A DNA stretch of 64,000 bases from Chitinimonas arctica (GTDB taxonomy: Bacteria; Pseudomonadota; Gammaproteobacteria; Burkholderiales; Chitinimonadaceae), in the NCBI RefSeq assembly GCF_007431345.1, contig NZ_CP041730.1, positions 1,860,001-1,924,000 of the forward strand, written 5' to 3'. Shown here in pieces: positions 30,318 to 39,697 of this stretch. The notes under the pieces are model-generated. The model had not been told where the DNA came from. It worked only from the letters and a program-made list of their open reading frames with translations, and ran no database searches. Within the stretch, counting starts at the first letter, position 1. Each line of letters opens with the position of its first letter. The translations under genes were made by a program, and so were the position numbers.

Positions 30318-30893
30318 ATGCTGCCCGACCGCGCCGCGCGCGCCTTTCCGCTACTGCTGCTGGGCCTGTTGGCAGGCCTGGCCCTGCTGCTCGACCGCGC
30401 CACCAACCTGCCTTATTTCACGCCCAATCCGGTCAGCCGCGACCCCGACCTGAGCATCAGCCAATTCGAAGCGATCGGCTTCGGCCAGGATGGCAAGCCG
30501 CTCTACACGCTGGCGGCGGACAAGATGCAGCACTATCCACGCGACGACCGCTCGGAATTTACCCGGCCGCGCCTGGTACGTACCCTGCCGGGCGAGCCGC
30601 AGCTGAATGTGGTGGCCGCCAGAGCGCGTATGCTGGAGCGGGGGAATCGCATCGACTTCGACCAGGATGTGCAAATGACCCGGGTCGCCACGCCCGCTCT
30701 CCCCGCCATGACCTTGCGCACCAGCAATCTGCGGCTGGATACCGAACGGGGCCTGGCGAATTCCGATGCACCCGCGGACCTTTCCACCGGCGGCGACCGC
30801 ATCAACGCCACCGGCTTCGATTACGACCACACGACCGCGCAGCTGATGCTGCGATCCAAAGTGAGGATTAATTATGCTTCGCCGAAACCTTAG
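30318..30893 (+). CDS. lptC: LPS export system protein LptC
   Basis: Single-pass inner-membrane protein linking LptBFG to periplasmic LptA. The ATG at 30318 gives MLPDRAARAFPLLLLGLLAG, a membrane segment at about 8-25, then the LptC beta-jellyroll (SISQFEAIGFGQDGKPLYTL to the C-terminus), 191 residues in all. It starts 2 bases after the kdsC stop and overlaps lptA by 20 bases. A GTG two codons upstream is an alternative start. Confidence 0.88.
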   Translation: MLPDRAARAFPLLLLGLLAGLALLLDRATNLPYFTPNPVSRDPDLSISQFEAIGFGQDGKPLYTLAADKMQHYPRDDRSEFTRPRLVRTLPGEPQLNVVAARARMLERGNRIDFDQDVQMTRVATPALPAMTLRTSNLRLDTERGLANSDAPADLSTGGDRINATGFDYDHTTAQLMLRSKVRINYASPKP

Positions 30894-31410
30894 TACGCTG
30901 TGCCTCGGCGCCTTTCTGTTGCTTGCCCCGCAAGCCCGGGCCGAGTTGGCCGATAGCGAAAAGCCCATGCTGGTCGAAGCCGGCCGCGGCGGATTGGCCG
31001 ACAAGGCCGGCCGCGCCGTGCTGGAAGGCGGCGTCAAGATGACCCAGGGCACCCTGTCGGTGGACGCCGACCAAGCCGTTATCCAGAAGCAGGCGGACGG
31101 CGAGCAGACCGTGCACGCCGAAGGCCGTCCGGTGAAATTCCGGCAACGGATGGAAGGCCAGCAGGGCTGGCTGGATGCCCGGGCCGCCAAGCTCGATTAC
31201 GATAGCGGCAGCGGCAATGTGAAACTGGTAGGCAACGCCTGGCTCAAGCACGGCGAAGACGAGATCAGCGGCAGCGTCATCACCTACAACACCCACACCG
31301 AGATATATAGCGCCGAAGGCGGTCCCGCCACGGCGAACGGCGAAACGGGACGGATAAAAATGATCATCCAGCCGAAGAAAAAGCCGGCAGAGAGTCCCGC
31401 CAAGCCATGA
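30874..31410 (+). CDS. lptA: LPS transport periplasmic protein LptA
   Basis: Periplasmic bridge protein that carries LPS from LptC to LptD. The 178 residues start with a signal peptide (MLRRNLSTLCLGAFLLLAP, cleavage likely after ARA) followed by an OstA domain with VLEGGVKMTQGTLSVDAD and ARAAKLDYDSGSGNVKLVGN. It overlaps lptC and shares ATGA with lptB (31407-31410), so the three are translationally coupled. Confidence 0.92.
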   Translation: MLRRNLSTLCLGAFLLLAPQARAELADSEKPMLVEAGRGGLADKAGRAVLEGGVKMTQGTLSVDADQAVIQKQADGEQTVHAEGRPVKFRQRMEGQQGWLDARAAKLDYDSGSGNVKLVGNAWLKHGEDEISGSVITYNTHTEIYSAEGGPATANGETGRIKMIIQPKKKPAESPAKP

Positions 31411-32132
31411 CCGCACGTCTCTCCGCACAGCATCTGCAAAAGCGCTACAAGTCCCGCACCGTTGTCCGCGATGTTTCCCTGCACGTCGACGCCGGCGAAG
31501 TGGTCGGCCTGCTGGGCCCCAACGGCGCCGGCAAGACCACCAGCTTCTATATGATCGTGGGCCTGGTCGCCCTCAATGACGGCAAGATCTTTCTCGATGA
31601 CGCCGAGATCACCCATAAGCCCATCCATGAACGCGCGCATCTGGGCCTGGGCTACCTGCCGCAAGAGGCGTCCATCTTCCGCCGCATGACGGTGGCCGAA
31701 AACGTGCGCGCCATCCTCGAACTGCACGAGAAAAGCGGCGATGCCATCGAGCACCGGCTGGACGAATTATTGCGCGAGCTCAATATCGCCCATCTTCGCG
31801 ACAGCACCGCCCTATCGCTATCCGGCGGCGAGCGCCGCCGCTGCGAGATCGCCCGCGCCTTGGCCGCCAATCCGCGCTTTATCCTGCTGGACGAGCCTTT
31901 TGCCGGGGTGGACCCGATCGCGGTGATGGATATCCAGAAGATCATCCGCTTCTTGAAGGAGCGGAAGATCGGCGTCCTGATCACCGACCACAATGTCCGC
32001 GAAACGCTGGGCATCTGCGACCGTGCCTATATCATCAACGAAGGTAGCGTGCTTGCGTCGGGCACCGCAGAGGAGATTGTCTATAACGACAATGTCCGCC
32101 GTGTGTATCTAGGCGAGCATTTCCGGCTGTAA
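31407..32132 (+). CDS. lptB: LPS export ABC transporter ATP-binding protein LptB
   Basis: ATPase that powers LPS extraction with LptFG. The 241 residues have Walker A GPNGAGKTTS, a Q-loop region with GLGYLPQEASIFRRMTV, signature LSGGERRR, Walker B ILLDEPFAGVDP and the switch His in LITDHNVRETL. The lptFG genes are not in this window. It ends 7 bases before rpoN. Confidence 0.97.
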   Translation: MTARLSAQHLQKRYKSRTVVRDVSLHVDAGEVVGLLGPNGAGKTTSFYMIVGLVALNDGKIFLDDAEITHKPIHERAHLGLGYLPQEASIFRRMTVAENVRAILELHEKSGDAIEHRLDELLRELNIAHLRDSTALSLSGGERRRCEIARALAANPRFILLDEPFAGVDPIAVMDIQKIIRFLKERKIGVLITDHNVRETLGICDRAYIINEGSVLASGTAEEIVYNDNVRRVYLGEHFRL

Positions 32133-32139
32133 GCCCCGC

Positions 32140-33600
32140 ATGAAACAGTCCCTCCAACTCAAATTCTCGCAGTCGCTCACGCTCACGCCGCAGTTGCAAC
32201 AGTCGATCAAACTGCTGCAATTGTCCACGCTCGACCTGAACCAGGAAATCGAGCGCTTCCTGCTGGAAAACCCCATGCTGGAGCGCGAGGACGAGAACGA
32301 GCCGGAAATCCACGTGGTCCGGGAAGACGGCACGCCGGTGGAGGTCGAGGCACCCACGCCCACCCTGGATGAAGCACCCGCGCAGGAATCGGGCGAGTCC
32401 GATTTCGATATGGACGACTCGCTGGGCGACAATTACTGGAGCGAGGCTGGTGGGGGCCAAACCCGCGACGACGACGACGAGTTCGACCCGCAAGCCAATG
32501 TCGCCCGTATCTCCACCCTGCGCGAACACTTGCTGGCGCAGCTGGGCCTGCTGCCCATCAGTCCGCGCGATCTGGCGCTGGCCAGCATGGTGATCGATGC
32601 ACTGGACGACAATGGTTACTTGGGGCTAAGCCTGGAGGAAATCTACGAACTGATCCCCCAGGAAGTGCGCGACGGGCTGGAAATCGAGCGGGAAGAACTG
32701 CAGATCGGCCTGCAGCTGGTACGCCAGTTGGAACCTTGCGGCATCGGGGCGGTCGATCTCAAAGGCTGCCTGCTTTTGCAATTGCAGCAGCAGATGGGCG
32801 ATGAACCGGCTAGCGGATTGGCCCGGGCAATCGTCGCCGAGCACCTCGATTTATTGGCCAACAAGGACTACAGTAAGCTTAAGAAAACGCTCAAATGCGA
32901 TGACGATGCGCTGAAAGCGGCCCAAATACTGATCCAGCGGCTCAATCCACGCCCTGGCGCCATGTTTGGCGAGACCGAAACGCGTTATGTGGTAGCGGAC
33001 GTTATCGTGAAGAAGCTTCGGCAGGGCTGGTCGGTTCAGCTCAACGAAGCGGCAATGCCCAAGCTTAAAGTTAACCAGCTTTACGCCAACATCCTGCGGC
33101 AGCACCGCGACAGCGGCGCCGGCCTGTCAGGTCAGCTGCAGGAAGCCAAATGGCTTATCAAGAACGTCCAGCAACGCTTCGATACCATCCTCCGGGTTGC
33201 GCAGGCCATAGTCGAGAAGCAACAACGATTCTTCGAGCACGGCGACGTGGCCATGCGGCCGCTGGTACTGCGCGATATCGCCGAGGAGTTGGATCTGCAC
33301 GAATCGACCATCTCACGCGTGACCACCCAGAAGTACATGCTCACACCCAGTGGCATCTTCGAATTCAAGTACTTCTTCGGCAGCCATGTCGATACCGACT
33401 CGGGTGGCGAATGCTCGGCCATCGCGATCAAGGCGTTAATCAAGCAGCTCATCCAAGGCGAAGATACGAAAAAACCGCTTAGCGACAGCTATCTCGCCGA
33501 CGTGCTGGGCAAGCAAGGCATCACCGTCGCGCGCCGTACCGTCGCCAAGTACCGAGAAGCATTACAAATCCCTCCCGTGAACCAACGAAAGTCCCTGTAG
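32140..33600 (+). CDS. rpoN: RNA polymerase sigma-54 factor
   Basis: Alternative sigma factor that recognises -24/-12 promoters and needs AAA+ activators. The 486 residues show the Gln/Leu-rich region I (LKFSQSLTLTPQLQQSIKLL), an acidic region II (about 47-110), the core-binding domain, the HTH and the RpoN box ARRTVAKYRE (464-473). It lies between lptB and hpf, the classic neighbourhood. Three possible targets inside this window are described at 22039, 25822 and 40194. Confidence 0.98.
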   Translation: MKQSLQLKFSQSLTLTPQLQQSIKLLQLSTLDLNQEIERFLLENPMLEREDENEPEIHVVREDGTPVEVEAPTPTLDEAPAQESGESDFDMDDSLGDNYWSEAGGGQTRDDDDEFDPQANVARISTLREHLLAQLGLLPISPRDLALASMVIDALDDNGYLGLSLEEIYELIPQEVRDGLEIEREELQIGLQLVRQLEPCGIGAVDLKGCLLLQLQQQMGDEPASGLARAIVAEHLDLLANKDYSKLKKTLKCDDDALKAAQILIQRLNPRPGAMFGETETRYVVADVIVKKLRQGWSVQLNEAAMPKLKVNQLYANILRQHRDSGAGLSGQLQEAKWLIKNVQQRFDTILRVAQAIVEKQQRFFEHGDVAMRPLVLRDIAEELDLHESTISRVTTQKYMLTPSGIFEFKYFFGSHVDTDSGGECSAIAIKALIKQLIQGEDTKKPLSDSYLADVLGKQGITVARRTVAKYREALQIPPVNQRKSL

Positions 33601-33642
33601 CCACCAGATCATCGGTGGCGGCCTTAACACAAGGAGAGTCGT

Positions 33643-34005
33643 ATGAACCTGACCATCAGTGGGCACCACCTGGACGTAACCCCAGCCATCCGCGCATACG
33701 TGGAAACCAAGCTGGAGCGGGTAACACGCCATTTCGATCATGTGATCGATATGAACGTCACCCTCAGCGTCGACAAGCTGCAGCACAAGATCGAAGTCAA
33801 TGTGCACCTGCGCGGCAAGGATATTCATGTGGAAGCCACCGAGCCCGACATGTACGCAGCCATCGACCTGGTGGCCGACAAGTTGGACCGGCAAGTCTTG
33901 AAGCACAAGGAAAAGCGCTACAGCGATCGCCATAGCGACGCCATGAAATATCAAACCGGCCAGGAGAGCCACGAAATCCAAGAAACCCAGCAGCCCGCCG
34001 CCTAA
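33643..34005 (+). CDS. hpf: Ribosome hibernation promoting factor
   Basis: Binds the 30S decoding site in stationary phase. The 120 residues begin MNLTISGHHLDVTPAIRAYV and carry the HPF/YfiA fold with ATEPDMYAAIDLVADKLDRQ. The length puts it with the short HPFs: there is no long C-terminal dimerisation domain. A clear AAGGAG site precedes the ATG. The order rpoN-hpf-ptsN is conserved in proteobacteria. Confidence 0.95.
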   Translation: MNLTISGHHLDVTPAIRAYVETKLERVTRHFDHVIDMNVTLSVDKLQHKIEVNVHLRGKDIHVEATEPDMYAAIDLVADKLDRQVLKHKEKRYSDRHSDAMKYQTGQESHEIQETQQPAA

Positions 34006-34030
34006 GGCGACCGGCGCTGGACGAGAGGGG

Positions 34031-34063
34031 ACGGGAGCGGTGTGGGGACGCCGCTCCCGTTTT
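34031..34063 (+). terminator. Terminator between hpf and ptsN
   Basis: A 10-bp stem (ACGGGAGCGG/CCGCTCCCGT) with a 10-base loop is followed by TTT after the final T of the stem, giving four Ts in a row. It lies 26 bases after the hpf stop. The short T-tract suggests partial termination. Confidence 0.6.
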
Positions 34064-34083
34064 CCATTCCAGACAGCTTAGCC

Positions 34084-34111
34084 TTGTAGCCACGAGCGAC
34101 CGGCGTACAAT
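34084..34111 (+). promoter_or_regulatory. Possible promoter for ptsN
   Basis: TTGTAG (34084-34089) and TACAAT (34106-34111) are 16 bases apart, 28 bases before the ptsN ATG and just after the hpf terminator. This is a fair sigma-70 match and would give ptsN-hprK-rapZ its own start. Confidence 0.45.
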
Positions 34112-34138
34112 GACGGCCTATTTTCGCATTTCATACTC

Positions 34139-34594
34139 ATGGCCCTGATCGCTTCCATCCTGCCACTGGCCAATGTCTTTCTAGACCTCGACCTGACCAG
34201 CAAGAAACGCCTGTTCGAACAGGCCGGCCTGCTATTCGAGAACAGTCACGGCATTGCCCGCAGCGCTATTTTCGACGCCCTGTTCGCCCGTGAAAAACTC
34301 GGCTCCACCGGCCTGGGCCAAGGCGTCGCCATTCCGCACGGCCGCATCAAGGGCCTGAAGGAAGCGGTCGGTGTCTTTGTCAGACTGAAACAAGCCATCC
34401 CCTTCGAAGCACCCGATGGCAAACTGGTCAGCCTGGCCTTTGTACTGCTGGTACCGGAACAAGCCACCGACCTGCATTTGCAGATTCTTTCCGAGCTGGC
34501 GCAATTGTTCAGCGATAAAAAGCTGCGCGAGGCGCTGAACCAGGCAGCCACGGCGGAACAAATGCACCAACTGCTGATGCAATGGCAAGCCTGA
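34139..34594 (+). CDS. ptsN: PTS IIA-like nitrogen regulatory protein PtsN
   Basis: EIIA-Ntr, a phosphocarrier that regulates rather than transports. The 151 residues contain the active-site histidine in GVAIPHGRIKG (His67) within a PTS EIIA type-2 domain, and QLFSDKKLREAL near the end. It is followed by hprK and rapZ, as in other betaproteobacteria with an incomplete, regulatory PTS. No HPr or EI gene is in the window. Confidence 0.95.
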   Translation: MALIASILPLANVFLDLDLTSKKRLFEQAGLLFENSHGIARSAIFDALFAREKLGSTGLGQGVAIPHGRIKGLKEAVGVFVRLKQAIPFEAPDGKLVSLAFVLLVPEQATDLHLQILSELAQLFSDKKLREALNQAATAEQMHQLLMQWQA

Positions 34595-34740
34595 GCATCC
34601 GCCAAGGGTACGGGATTCGTTAGTCACGCCTTATCCGCGTGGTTTCCGCCCACACCGAACACGCCTTCCAGCGGCCTTGTCCGGACCACCGACCCGGCAA
34701 GCCGAAAACTTGCTTCATCACCGGAACCGGAACCGGAAAC

Positions 34741-35682
34741 ATGCCGCAGATCACCGTCCGCCAGCTGTTTATCGATAATGCCGAAAAGCTGCGCCTCACC
34801 TGGCTGGCCGGTCAGAGCGGCGCCAATAATCTTCTGTCGAACGAAACCCATGCGCAAAAGCCCGCCCACGCGCTGGTTGGCCACCTGAATTTCGTCCACC
34901 CCAATCGCATCCAGGTGCTGGGACTGGCGGAAATCGCCTATCTGCAAGAGGTGGAGGCGGCCGCGCTGAAGAAATCGCTGGACCATCTGTTCAGCACAGA
35001 TATGGCGGCCATGATCGTGGCCAACGGCCAGCCCGCGCCGGATGTGCTGCGCGAAGCCTGCGAGCGGGCGCATGTGCCGCTGCTGACCTCACCCGAACAA
35101 AGCCCCTACCTGATGGACGTGCTGCGCTTCTACCTGGCCAAGGCGCTGGCGGTATCCACCAATCTGCACGGGGTGTTCCTCGATGTGCTGGAGGTGGGCG
35201 TGCTGATCACGGGCGAAAGCGCCATGGGCAAGAGCGAACTGGCCCTGGAACTGATCTCGCGCGGCCACGGCATCGTGGCGGACGATGTGGTGGAGCTCTA
35301 CCGCATCGCGCCGGATACCCTGGAAGGCCGCTGCCCTCCCCTGCTGCGCGACTTCCTGGAAGTACGCGGCCTGGGTGTGCTGAATATCCGCACCATCTTC
35401 GGTGAAACGGCGGTCAGGCCCAAAAAGAACCTCAAGTTGATCATCCACCTGACCAAGCAAGCCGAATCCATTACGCCGCTGGACCGCCTGCAGATGCAGG
35501 CCGCCACCCAAGCCGTGCTGGACGTGGCCATTCGCAAGGTGGTCCTGCCCGTGGCGGCCGGCCGCAATCTGGCGGTGCTGGTCGAGGCGGCGGTGCGCAA
35601 CTATATTCTGCAGTTGCGGGGCATAGACTCCACCCGCGAATTTATCGAGCGGCATCAACGCTTTATGGAGTCGGGAGAATAA
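34741..35682 (+). CDS. hprK: HPr kinase/phosphorylase
   Basis: Bifunctional enzyme that phosphorylates and dephosphorylates HPr on a serine. From ATG 34741 (MPQITVRQLFIDNAEKLRL) it has 313 residues, the family length; a longer in-frame extension upstream has no family similarity. Walker A is GESAMGKSELALEL and the HprK signature is LEVRGLGVLNIRTIFGE. It ends 2 bases before rapZ. Confidence 0.95.
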   Translation: MPQITVRQLFIDNAEKLRLTWLAGQSGANNLLSNETHAQKPAHALVGHLNFVHPNRIQVLGLAEIAYLQEVEAAALKKSLDHLFSTDMAAMIVANGQPAPDVLREACERAHVPLLTSPEQSPYLMDVLRFYLAKALAVSTNLHGVFLDVLEVGVLITGESAMGKSELALELISRGHGIVADDVVELYRIAPDTLEGRCPPLLRDFLEVRGLGVLNIRTIFGETAVRPKKNLKLIIHLTKQAESITPLDRLQMQAATQAVLDVAIRKVVLPVAAGRNLAVLVEAAVRNYILQLRGIDSTREFIERHQRFMESGE

Positions 35683-35684
35683 GC

Positions 35685-36539
35685 GTGCAGATCGTCCTGA
35701 TCTCGGGCCTTTCCGGCTCCGGCAAAAGCGTGGCACTCAAGTTGCTCGAAGATCTCGGTTACTACTGCATCGACAATCTGCCCGCCACGCTGCTGCCGCA
35801 GACAGTCCGGCTGCTGCAAAACGAAGGCCACCGCCAGCTCGGCATCAGCGTGGATATCCGCGGCGCCCAGAGCCTGCCGGCGCTGCCCGATTGCGTGGCC
35901 GATCTCAAGGCTCACGGCCTGGACGTGCGTGTCCTGTTCCTGGAAGCGCAGACCGAGGCCTTGCTGAAACGCTTCTCGGAAACCCGCCGCCCGCACCCGC
36001 TATCGGCCTTGCACGCGGACCGCACCGTCAGCGAATGCATCGTGCAGGAACGCGAAATGCTGGCCGATGTGGCCGGACTGGCCCATCGGGTGGATAGCAC
36101 CGATCTGTCGGCGAATGCCTTGCGTGCCTGGGTCAAGCAATGGCTTTCGCTGGATCAATCCCGCCTGACCCTGATCTTCCAATCCTTCGGTTTCAAACAT
36201 GGCCTGCCGCTCGATGCCGATTTCGTCTTCGACGCCCGCTGCCTGCCCAATCCCTATTACGATCCGGCCCTGCGCCCCTTGACCGGCCGCGATCAGCCCG
36301 TCGTCGCCTTTCTGGAGGCCGAACCGCTGGCCCTGACCATGTTCGACGATGTCGCCTCCTACCTGGCTCGCTGGCTGCCGGCTTTCGATCGCGATAACCG
36401 CAGCTACGTCACGGTTGCCATCGGCTGTACCGGTGGACAACACCGTTCGGTCTGGCTGGCGGAGCGGCTGGCCGCGCGCTTCGGTCCGGAGCGGCAGGTG
36501 TTGGTACGCCATCGCGAATCATGGGCCGACACCATATGA
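35685..36539 (+). CDS. rapZ: RNase adapter protein RapZ (YvcJ family)
   Basis: Nucleotide-binding protein which in E. coli guides RNase E to the sRNA GlmZ. The 284 residues start at GTG 35685 with GGAG upstream. They carry Walker A LSGLSGSGKSVALKLLEDLG, the DIRG motif, and the C-terminal GCTGGQHRSVWLAERLA domain. It shares ATGA with ubiX. Whether GlmZ exists in this organism is unknown. Confidence 0.94.
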   Translation: MQIVLISGLSGSGKSVALKLLEDLGYYCIDNLPATLLPQTVRLLQNEGHRQLGISVDIRGAQSLPALPDCVADLKAHGLDVRVLFLEAQTEALLKRFSETRRPHPLSALHADRTVSECIVQEREMLADVAGLAHRVDSTDLSANALRAWVKQWLSLDQSRLTLIFQSFGFKHGLPLDADFVFDARCLPNPYYDPALRPLTGRDQPVVAFLEAEPLALTMFDDVASYLARWLPAFDRDNRSYVTVAIGCTGGQHRSVWLAERLAARFGPERQVLVRHRESWADTI

Positions 36540-37162
36540 ACCCTTTCCCCAGGACCGTCACGCTGGCCCTGACCGGCGCATCCGGCATGCCCTTTGGCCT
36601 CCGTCTACTGGAATGCCTGCTGGCCGCCGGCGTGCGGGTCTATCTGCTGTATTCGCAAGCCGCGCAGATTGTCATCAAGCAGGAAATCGGCGAAACCTGG
36701 CCCTCGCGCGCGCGCGAGGTGGAAACCATGCTGCGCGTCCGCTACGCCGTCGAAGGCGAACAATTGCGCGTATTCGGCCGGGAAGAATGGTTTGCACCGG
36801 TCGCCTCCGGCTCCAACCCAGCCGACGCCATGGTGATTTGCCCCTGCACCATGGGCACCCTGGCGGCGGTCGCGGCCGGCATGAGCGACAATCTGATTGA
36901 ACGGGCCGCCGATGTCAGCATCAAAGAGGGCCGCAAACTTATCGTGGTCCCGCGTGAAACCCCCTACTCGGCCTTGCATCTGGAAAACATGCTGAAGCTG
37001 GCCCGTCTGGGTGTGTGCATCCTGCCGCCCAATCCCGGTTTCTACCACCATCCGCAATCGATCGCCGAGCTGGTGGATTTCGTTGTCGCCCGCATCCTGG
37101 ATCAACTGGCGGTACCTCACCAGCTGATGCAGCGCTGGGGCGAGGCACCTGAAAATCCCTAA
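36536..37162 (+). CDS. ubiX: Flavin prenyltransferase UbiX
   Basis: Makes prenylated FMN, the cofactor of the UbiD decarboxylase in ubiquinone synthesis. The ATG at 36536 overlaps the rapZ stop and gives MNPFPRTVTLALTGASGMPF, with 208 residues. Typical family segments are ALTGASGMPFGLRLLE, CPCTMGTLAAVAAGMSDNL and VPRETPYSALHLENMLKL. A 7-bp hairpin (CGGCAGC arms) follows the stop without a T-tract. Confidence 0.95.
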   Translation: MNPFPRTVTLALTGASGMPFGLRLLECLLAAGVRVYLLYSQAAQIVIKQEIGETWPSRAREVETMLRVRYAVEGEQLRVFGREEWFAPVASGSNPADAMVICPCTMGTLAAVAAGMSDNLIERAADVSIKEGRKLIVVPRETPYSALHLENMLKLARLGVCILPPNPGFYHHPQSIAELVDFVVARILDQLAVPHQLMQRWGEAPENP

Positions 37163-37212
37163 CCCGCCGGCAGCCTTTTTGCGACGCTGCCGCTATTCCC
37201 GACTATTCATCC

Positions 37213-38694
37213 ATGCTCAAAACATTGCCGCTGGCCCTTGCGCTGGCATTTTCCATGAGCGCCGCGCAGGCGGCCACCCTGGACAAGATCGACCATATCG
37301 TCGTCATCTACGGCGAAAATCGTGGTTTTGACCATTTGTACGGGCTTTATCCCGGCGCGGACGGCATCAGCAAGCTCAAGCCCGCCCAATACCAACAGCG
37401 CGACCACGACGGTAGCCTGCTACCGCGCCTGCCGCCGGTATGGGATGCGGAACATGGCAAGCGCGGAGAAATCGATCCAAACTTCACGGTCGAACCCCAG
37501 CCCAGGAATGTACCGTTCCGTATCGATGCCGCCCCTTACAAATTGAACCTGGCCAGCGAAACACGCGACCTGGTCCATCGTTTCTACCAGAACCAGGAGC
37601 AGATAAACGGCGGCAAGATGGATAAATTCGCCGCCATTTCGGATGCCGGCGCCCTGACCATGGGCCATTACAGCGGCAAGCAGATGCGCATGTGGCAGAT
37701 TGCCCGCCGCTATACCTTGGCCGACCATTTTTTCATGGGCGCCTTCGGTGGTTCCTTCCTCAACCATATGTGGCTGGCTTGCGCCTGCACGCCGCACTTC
37801 CCCGATGCCCCGGAAAAGCTGCGTTCCATCGTCAATGAGGACGGCGTCAGCCTGAAGCGCAAGCCCGAGTCCCCCACCAGCGCCCTGCAAGGTCCGCCGG
37901 TGTTCGTGCGCGACGGCCGCTTGACCCCGGATGGCTATGCCATCAACACCAACCAGCCCAGCTACCAGCCTAGCCAGGTCCCGCCGATCAAAGATGGCGA
38001 CAATACCCTGGCCGACCCCGCCAAGTTCCCACTCCCGCCCCAAACGGAAAAGACCCTGGGCGACCTGTTGAGCGAAAAGGGCGTCAGCTGGGCCTGGTAT
38101 GGGCAGAACTGGAGTAGTGCGCTGAGCGACGGCATGCAGGCCCCCGAGGCGGAACGTACGGTCATCTACAACCACAATCCCGGCGGCGTCGGCTTCCAGG
38201 CGCACCACCAGCCTTACAACTACTTCGCCAGCTTCGCCCCGGGCACCCCGGCGCGCGCTGCGCACCTGAAGGATGGCCAGGACTTCCTGCAGGCCATCGA
38301 CGCCGGCACGCTACCCCATGTCTCGTTCTACAAGCCCAATGGCATGCTCAACTCGCATCCGGGTGGCGATCTGAAGGCGGGCGACGACCATATCGCCGAG
38401 GTGGTCGAGCGCATCGAGCGCAGCCCGCAATGGAAACGCACTTTGGTAATTGTCACCTATGACGAAAACGGCGGCTTCTGGGACCATGTGGCACCGCCCA
38501 AGGCAGACCGCTGGGGTCCGGGGCCGCGTATCCCGGCCATTCTGATCTCACCGTGGGTAAAGAAGGGTTTCGTCGACCATACCGTCTACGACACCACTTC
38601 CATCCACCAGTTGGTCGCCAAACGCTTTGGGCTTCCGCTGTTGCCTGGCGTACGCAAGCAGTTCGGTGATCTTACCCATGCACTGAAGCGTTAA
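37213..38694 (+). CDS. Secreted phosphoesterase, acid phosphatase AcpA / phospholipase C family
   Basis: Likely periplasmic or secreted phosphomonoesterase or phosphodiesterase. The 493 residues begin with a signal peptide (MLKTLPLALALAFSMSAAQA, cleavage after AQA). The phosphoesterase fold has HIVVIYGENRGFDHLYG near the N-terminus and TYDENGGFWDHVAPP near residue 415, both holding predicted metal ligands. Substrate, phosphate ester or phospholipid, cannot be chosen from sequence. No clear Shine-Dalgarno precedes the ATG. Confidence 0.88.
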   Translation: MLKTLPLALALAFSMSAAQAATLDKIDHIVVIYGENRGFDHLYGLYPGADGISKLKPAQYQQRDHDGSLLPRLPPVWDAEHGKRGEIDPNFTVEPQPRNVPFRIDAAPYKLNLASETRDLVHRFYQNQEQINGGKMDKFAAISDAGALTMGHYSGKQMRMWQIARRYTLADHFFMGAFGGSFLNHMWLACACTPHFPDAPEKLRSIVNEDGVSLKRKPESPTSALQGPPVFVRDGRLTPDGYAINTNQPSYQPSQVPPIKDGDNTLADPAKFPLPPQTEKTLGDLLSEKGVSWAWYGQNWSSALSDGMQAPEAERTVIYNHNPGGVGFQAHHQPYNYFASFAPGTPARAAHLKDGQDFLQAIDAGTLPHVSFYKPNGMLNSHPGGDLKAGDDHIAEVVERIERSPQWKRTLVIVTYDENGGFWDHVAPPKADRWGPGPRIPAILISPWVKKGFVDHTVYDTTSIHQLVAKRFGLPLLPGVRKQFGDLTHALKR

Positions 38695-38764
38695 TAGACA
38701 AGCTCTTTACGCATTATCACAGGCAAGCAGGCGAACACAGCCTCACCCACCCAGGAGCAAGACA

Positions 38765-39562
38765 ATGGCAATGGATGTAATCGACTACCAGATTCACGGC
38801 GACGATATGCAGTTTGTCGAAGTGGAACTCGACCCGGGCGAAGCCGCCGTCGGCGAAGCCGGCACCATGTTCTTCATGGAAGACGGCATCCAGATGGATA
38901 CCGTCTTCGGCGACGGCTCGGCAGCACAGGGCGGCCTGATGGGTAAGTTGATGGGCGCCGGCAAGCGCCTGCTCACCGGCGAATCGCTGTTTACCACCGT
39001 GTTCGTGAACGGCGCCAGCGGCAAGAAGCGGGTCGCCTTCAGCGCCGCCTACCCAGGCAAGATCATCCCCATCAACCTGCCTGATGTCGGCGGCACCCTG
39101 CTGTGCCAGAAGGACGCCTTTCTTTGCGCCGCCAAGGGCGTATCGCTGGGTATCGCCTTCCAGAAAAAGCTGGGCGCCGGCTTCTTCGGCGGCGAGGGCT
39201 TTATCCTGCAAAAACTGGAGGGCGATGGCCTGGCCTTCGTCCATGCTGGCGGCGCCGTGATCGAGCGCGTGCTCAAGCCGGGTGAAGTGCTAAGGGTGGA
39301 TACCGGTTGCGTGGTGGCTTTCGAGCAGGGTATCGATTTCGATATCGAATACGTCGGCAAGATCAAGACCGCCCTGTTCGGCGGCGAAGGCATGTTCTTC
39401 GCCACCTTGCGCGGCCCAGGCCGGATCTGGCTGCAGTCGCTGCCGTTGGCCAGATTGGCCAACCGTATTGTCGGCGCGTCGAAGCTGGCGGCCGGCGGCG
39501 GTTCGGGCGGCGAGCAGGGCTCGGTGCTGGGTGGTATTTCGAACTTGTTCGAGCGGGAGTAA
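38765..39562 (+). CDS. AIM24 / TIGR00266 family protein
   Basis: Conserved protein of unknown biochemical role, related to mitochondrial AIM24. The 265 residues have the TRAP-like beta fold typical of the family: EVELDPGEAAVGEAGTMFFM, then glycine-rich GGEGFILQKLEGDG and GEGMFFATLRGPGRIWLQSL, and a Gly-rich C-terminus. AGGAG precedes the ATG. No signal peptide or membrane segment is seen. It is flanked by the phosphoesterase and the T6SS island, with no evident link to either. Confidence 0.9.
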   Translation: MAMDVIDYQIHGDDMQFVEVELDPGEAAVGEAGTMFFMEDGIQMDTVFGDGSAAQGGLMGKLMGAGKRLLTGESLFTTVFVNGASGKKRVAFSAAYPGKIIPINLPDVGGTLLCQKDAFLCAAKGVSLGIAFQKKLGAGFFGGEGFILQKLEGDGLAFVHAGGAVIERVLKPGEVLRVDTGCVVAFEQGIDFDIEYVGKIKTALFGGEGMFFATLRGPGRIWLQSLPLARLANRIVGASKLAAGGGSGGEQGSVLGGISNLFERE

Positions 39563-39630
39563 GGATACGGGCAGGATTGGTTTTCCTGCCCAGATCGGCA
39601 CACCGACGTTAACGGACTTATCTGCTATGG

Positions 39631-39663
39631 CGCGGGCCGATTTTCATCGGCCCGCGTGTGCTT
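39631..39663. terminator. Hairpin at the boundary of the T6SS island
   Basis: A perfect 11-bp stem (CGCGGGCCGAT/ATCGGCCCGCG) around TTTC lies between the convergent AIM24-family and unknown genes, with TGTGCTT on the plus side. A smaller GGGCAGG/CCTGCCC hairpin follows the AIM24-family stop (about 39568-39590). They probably act as terminators between the convergent genes. Confidence 0.5.
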
Positions 39664-39697
39664 CAAGGATATGGGCCAGGGCAATTGCGCTCGAAGG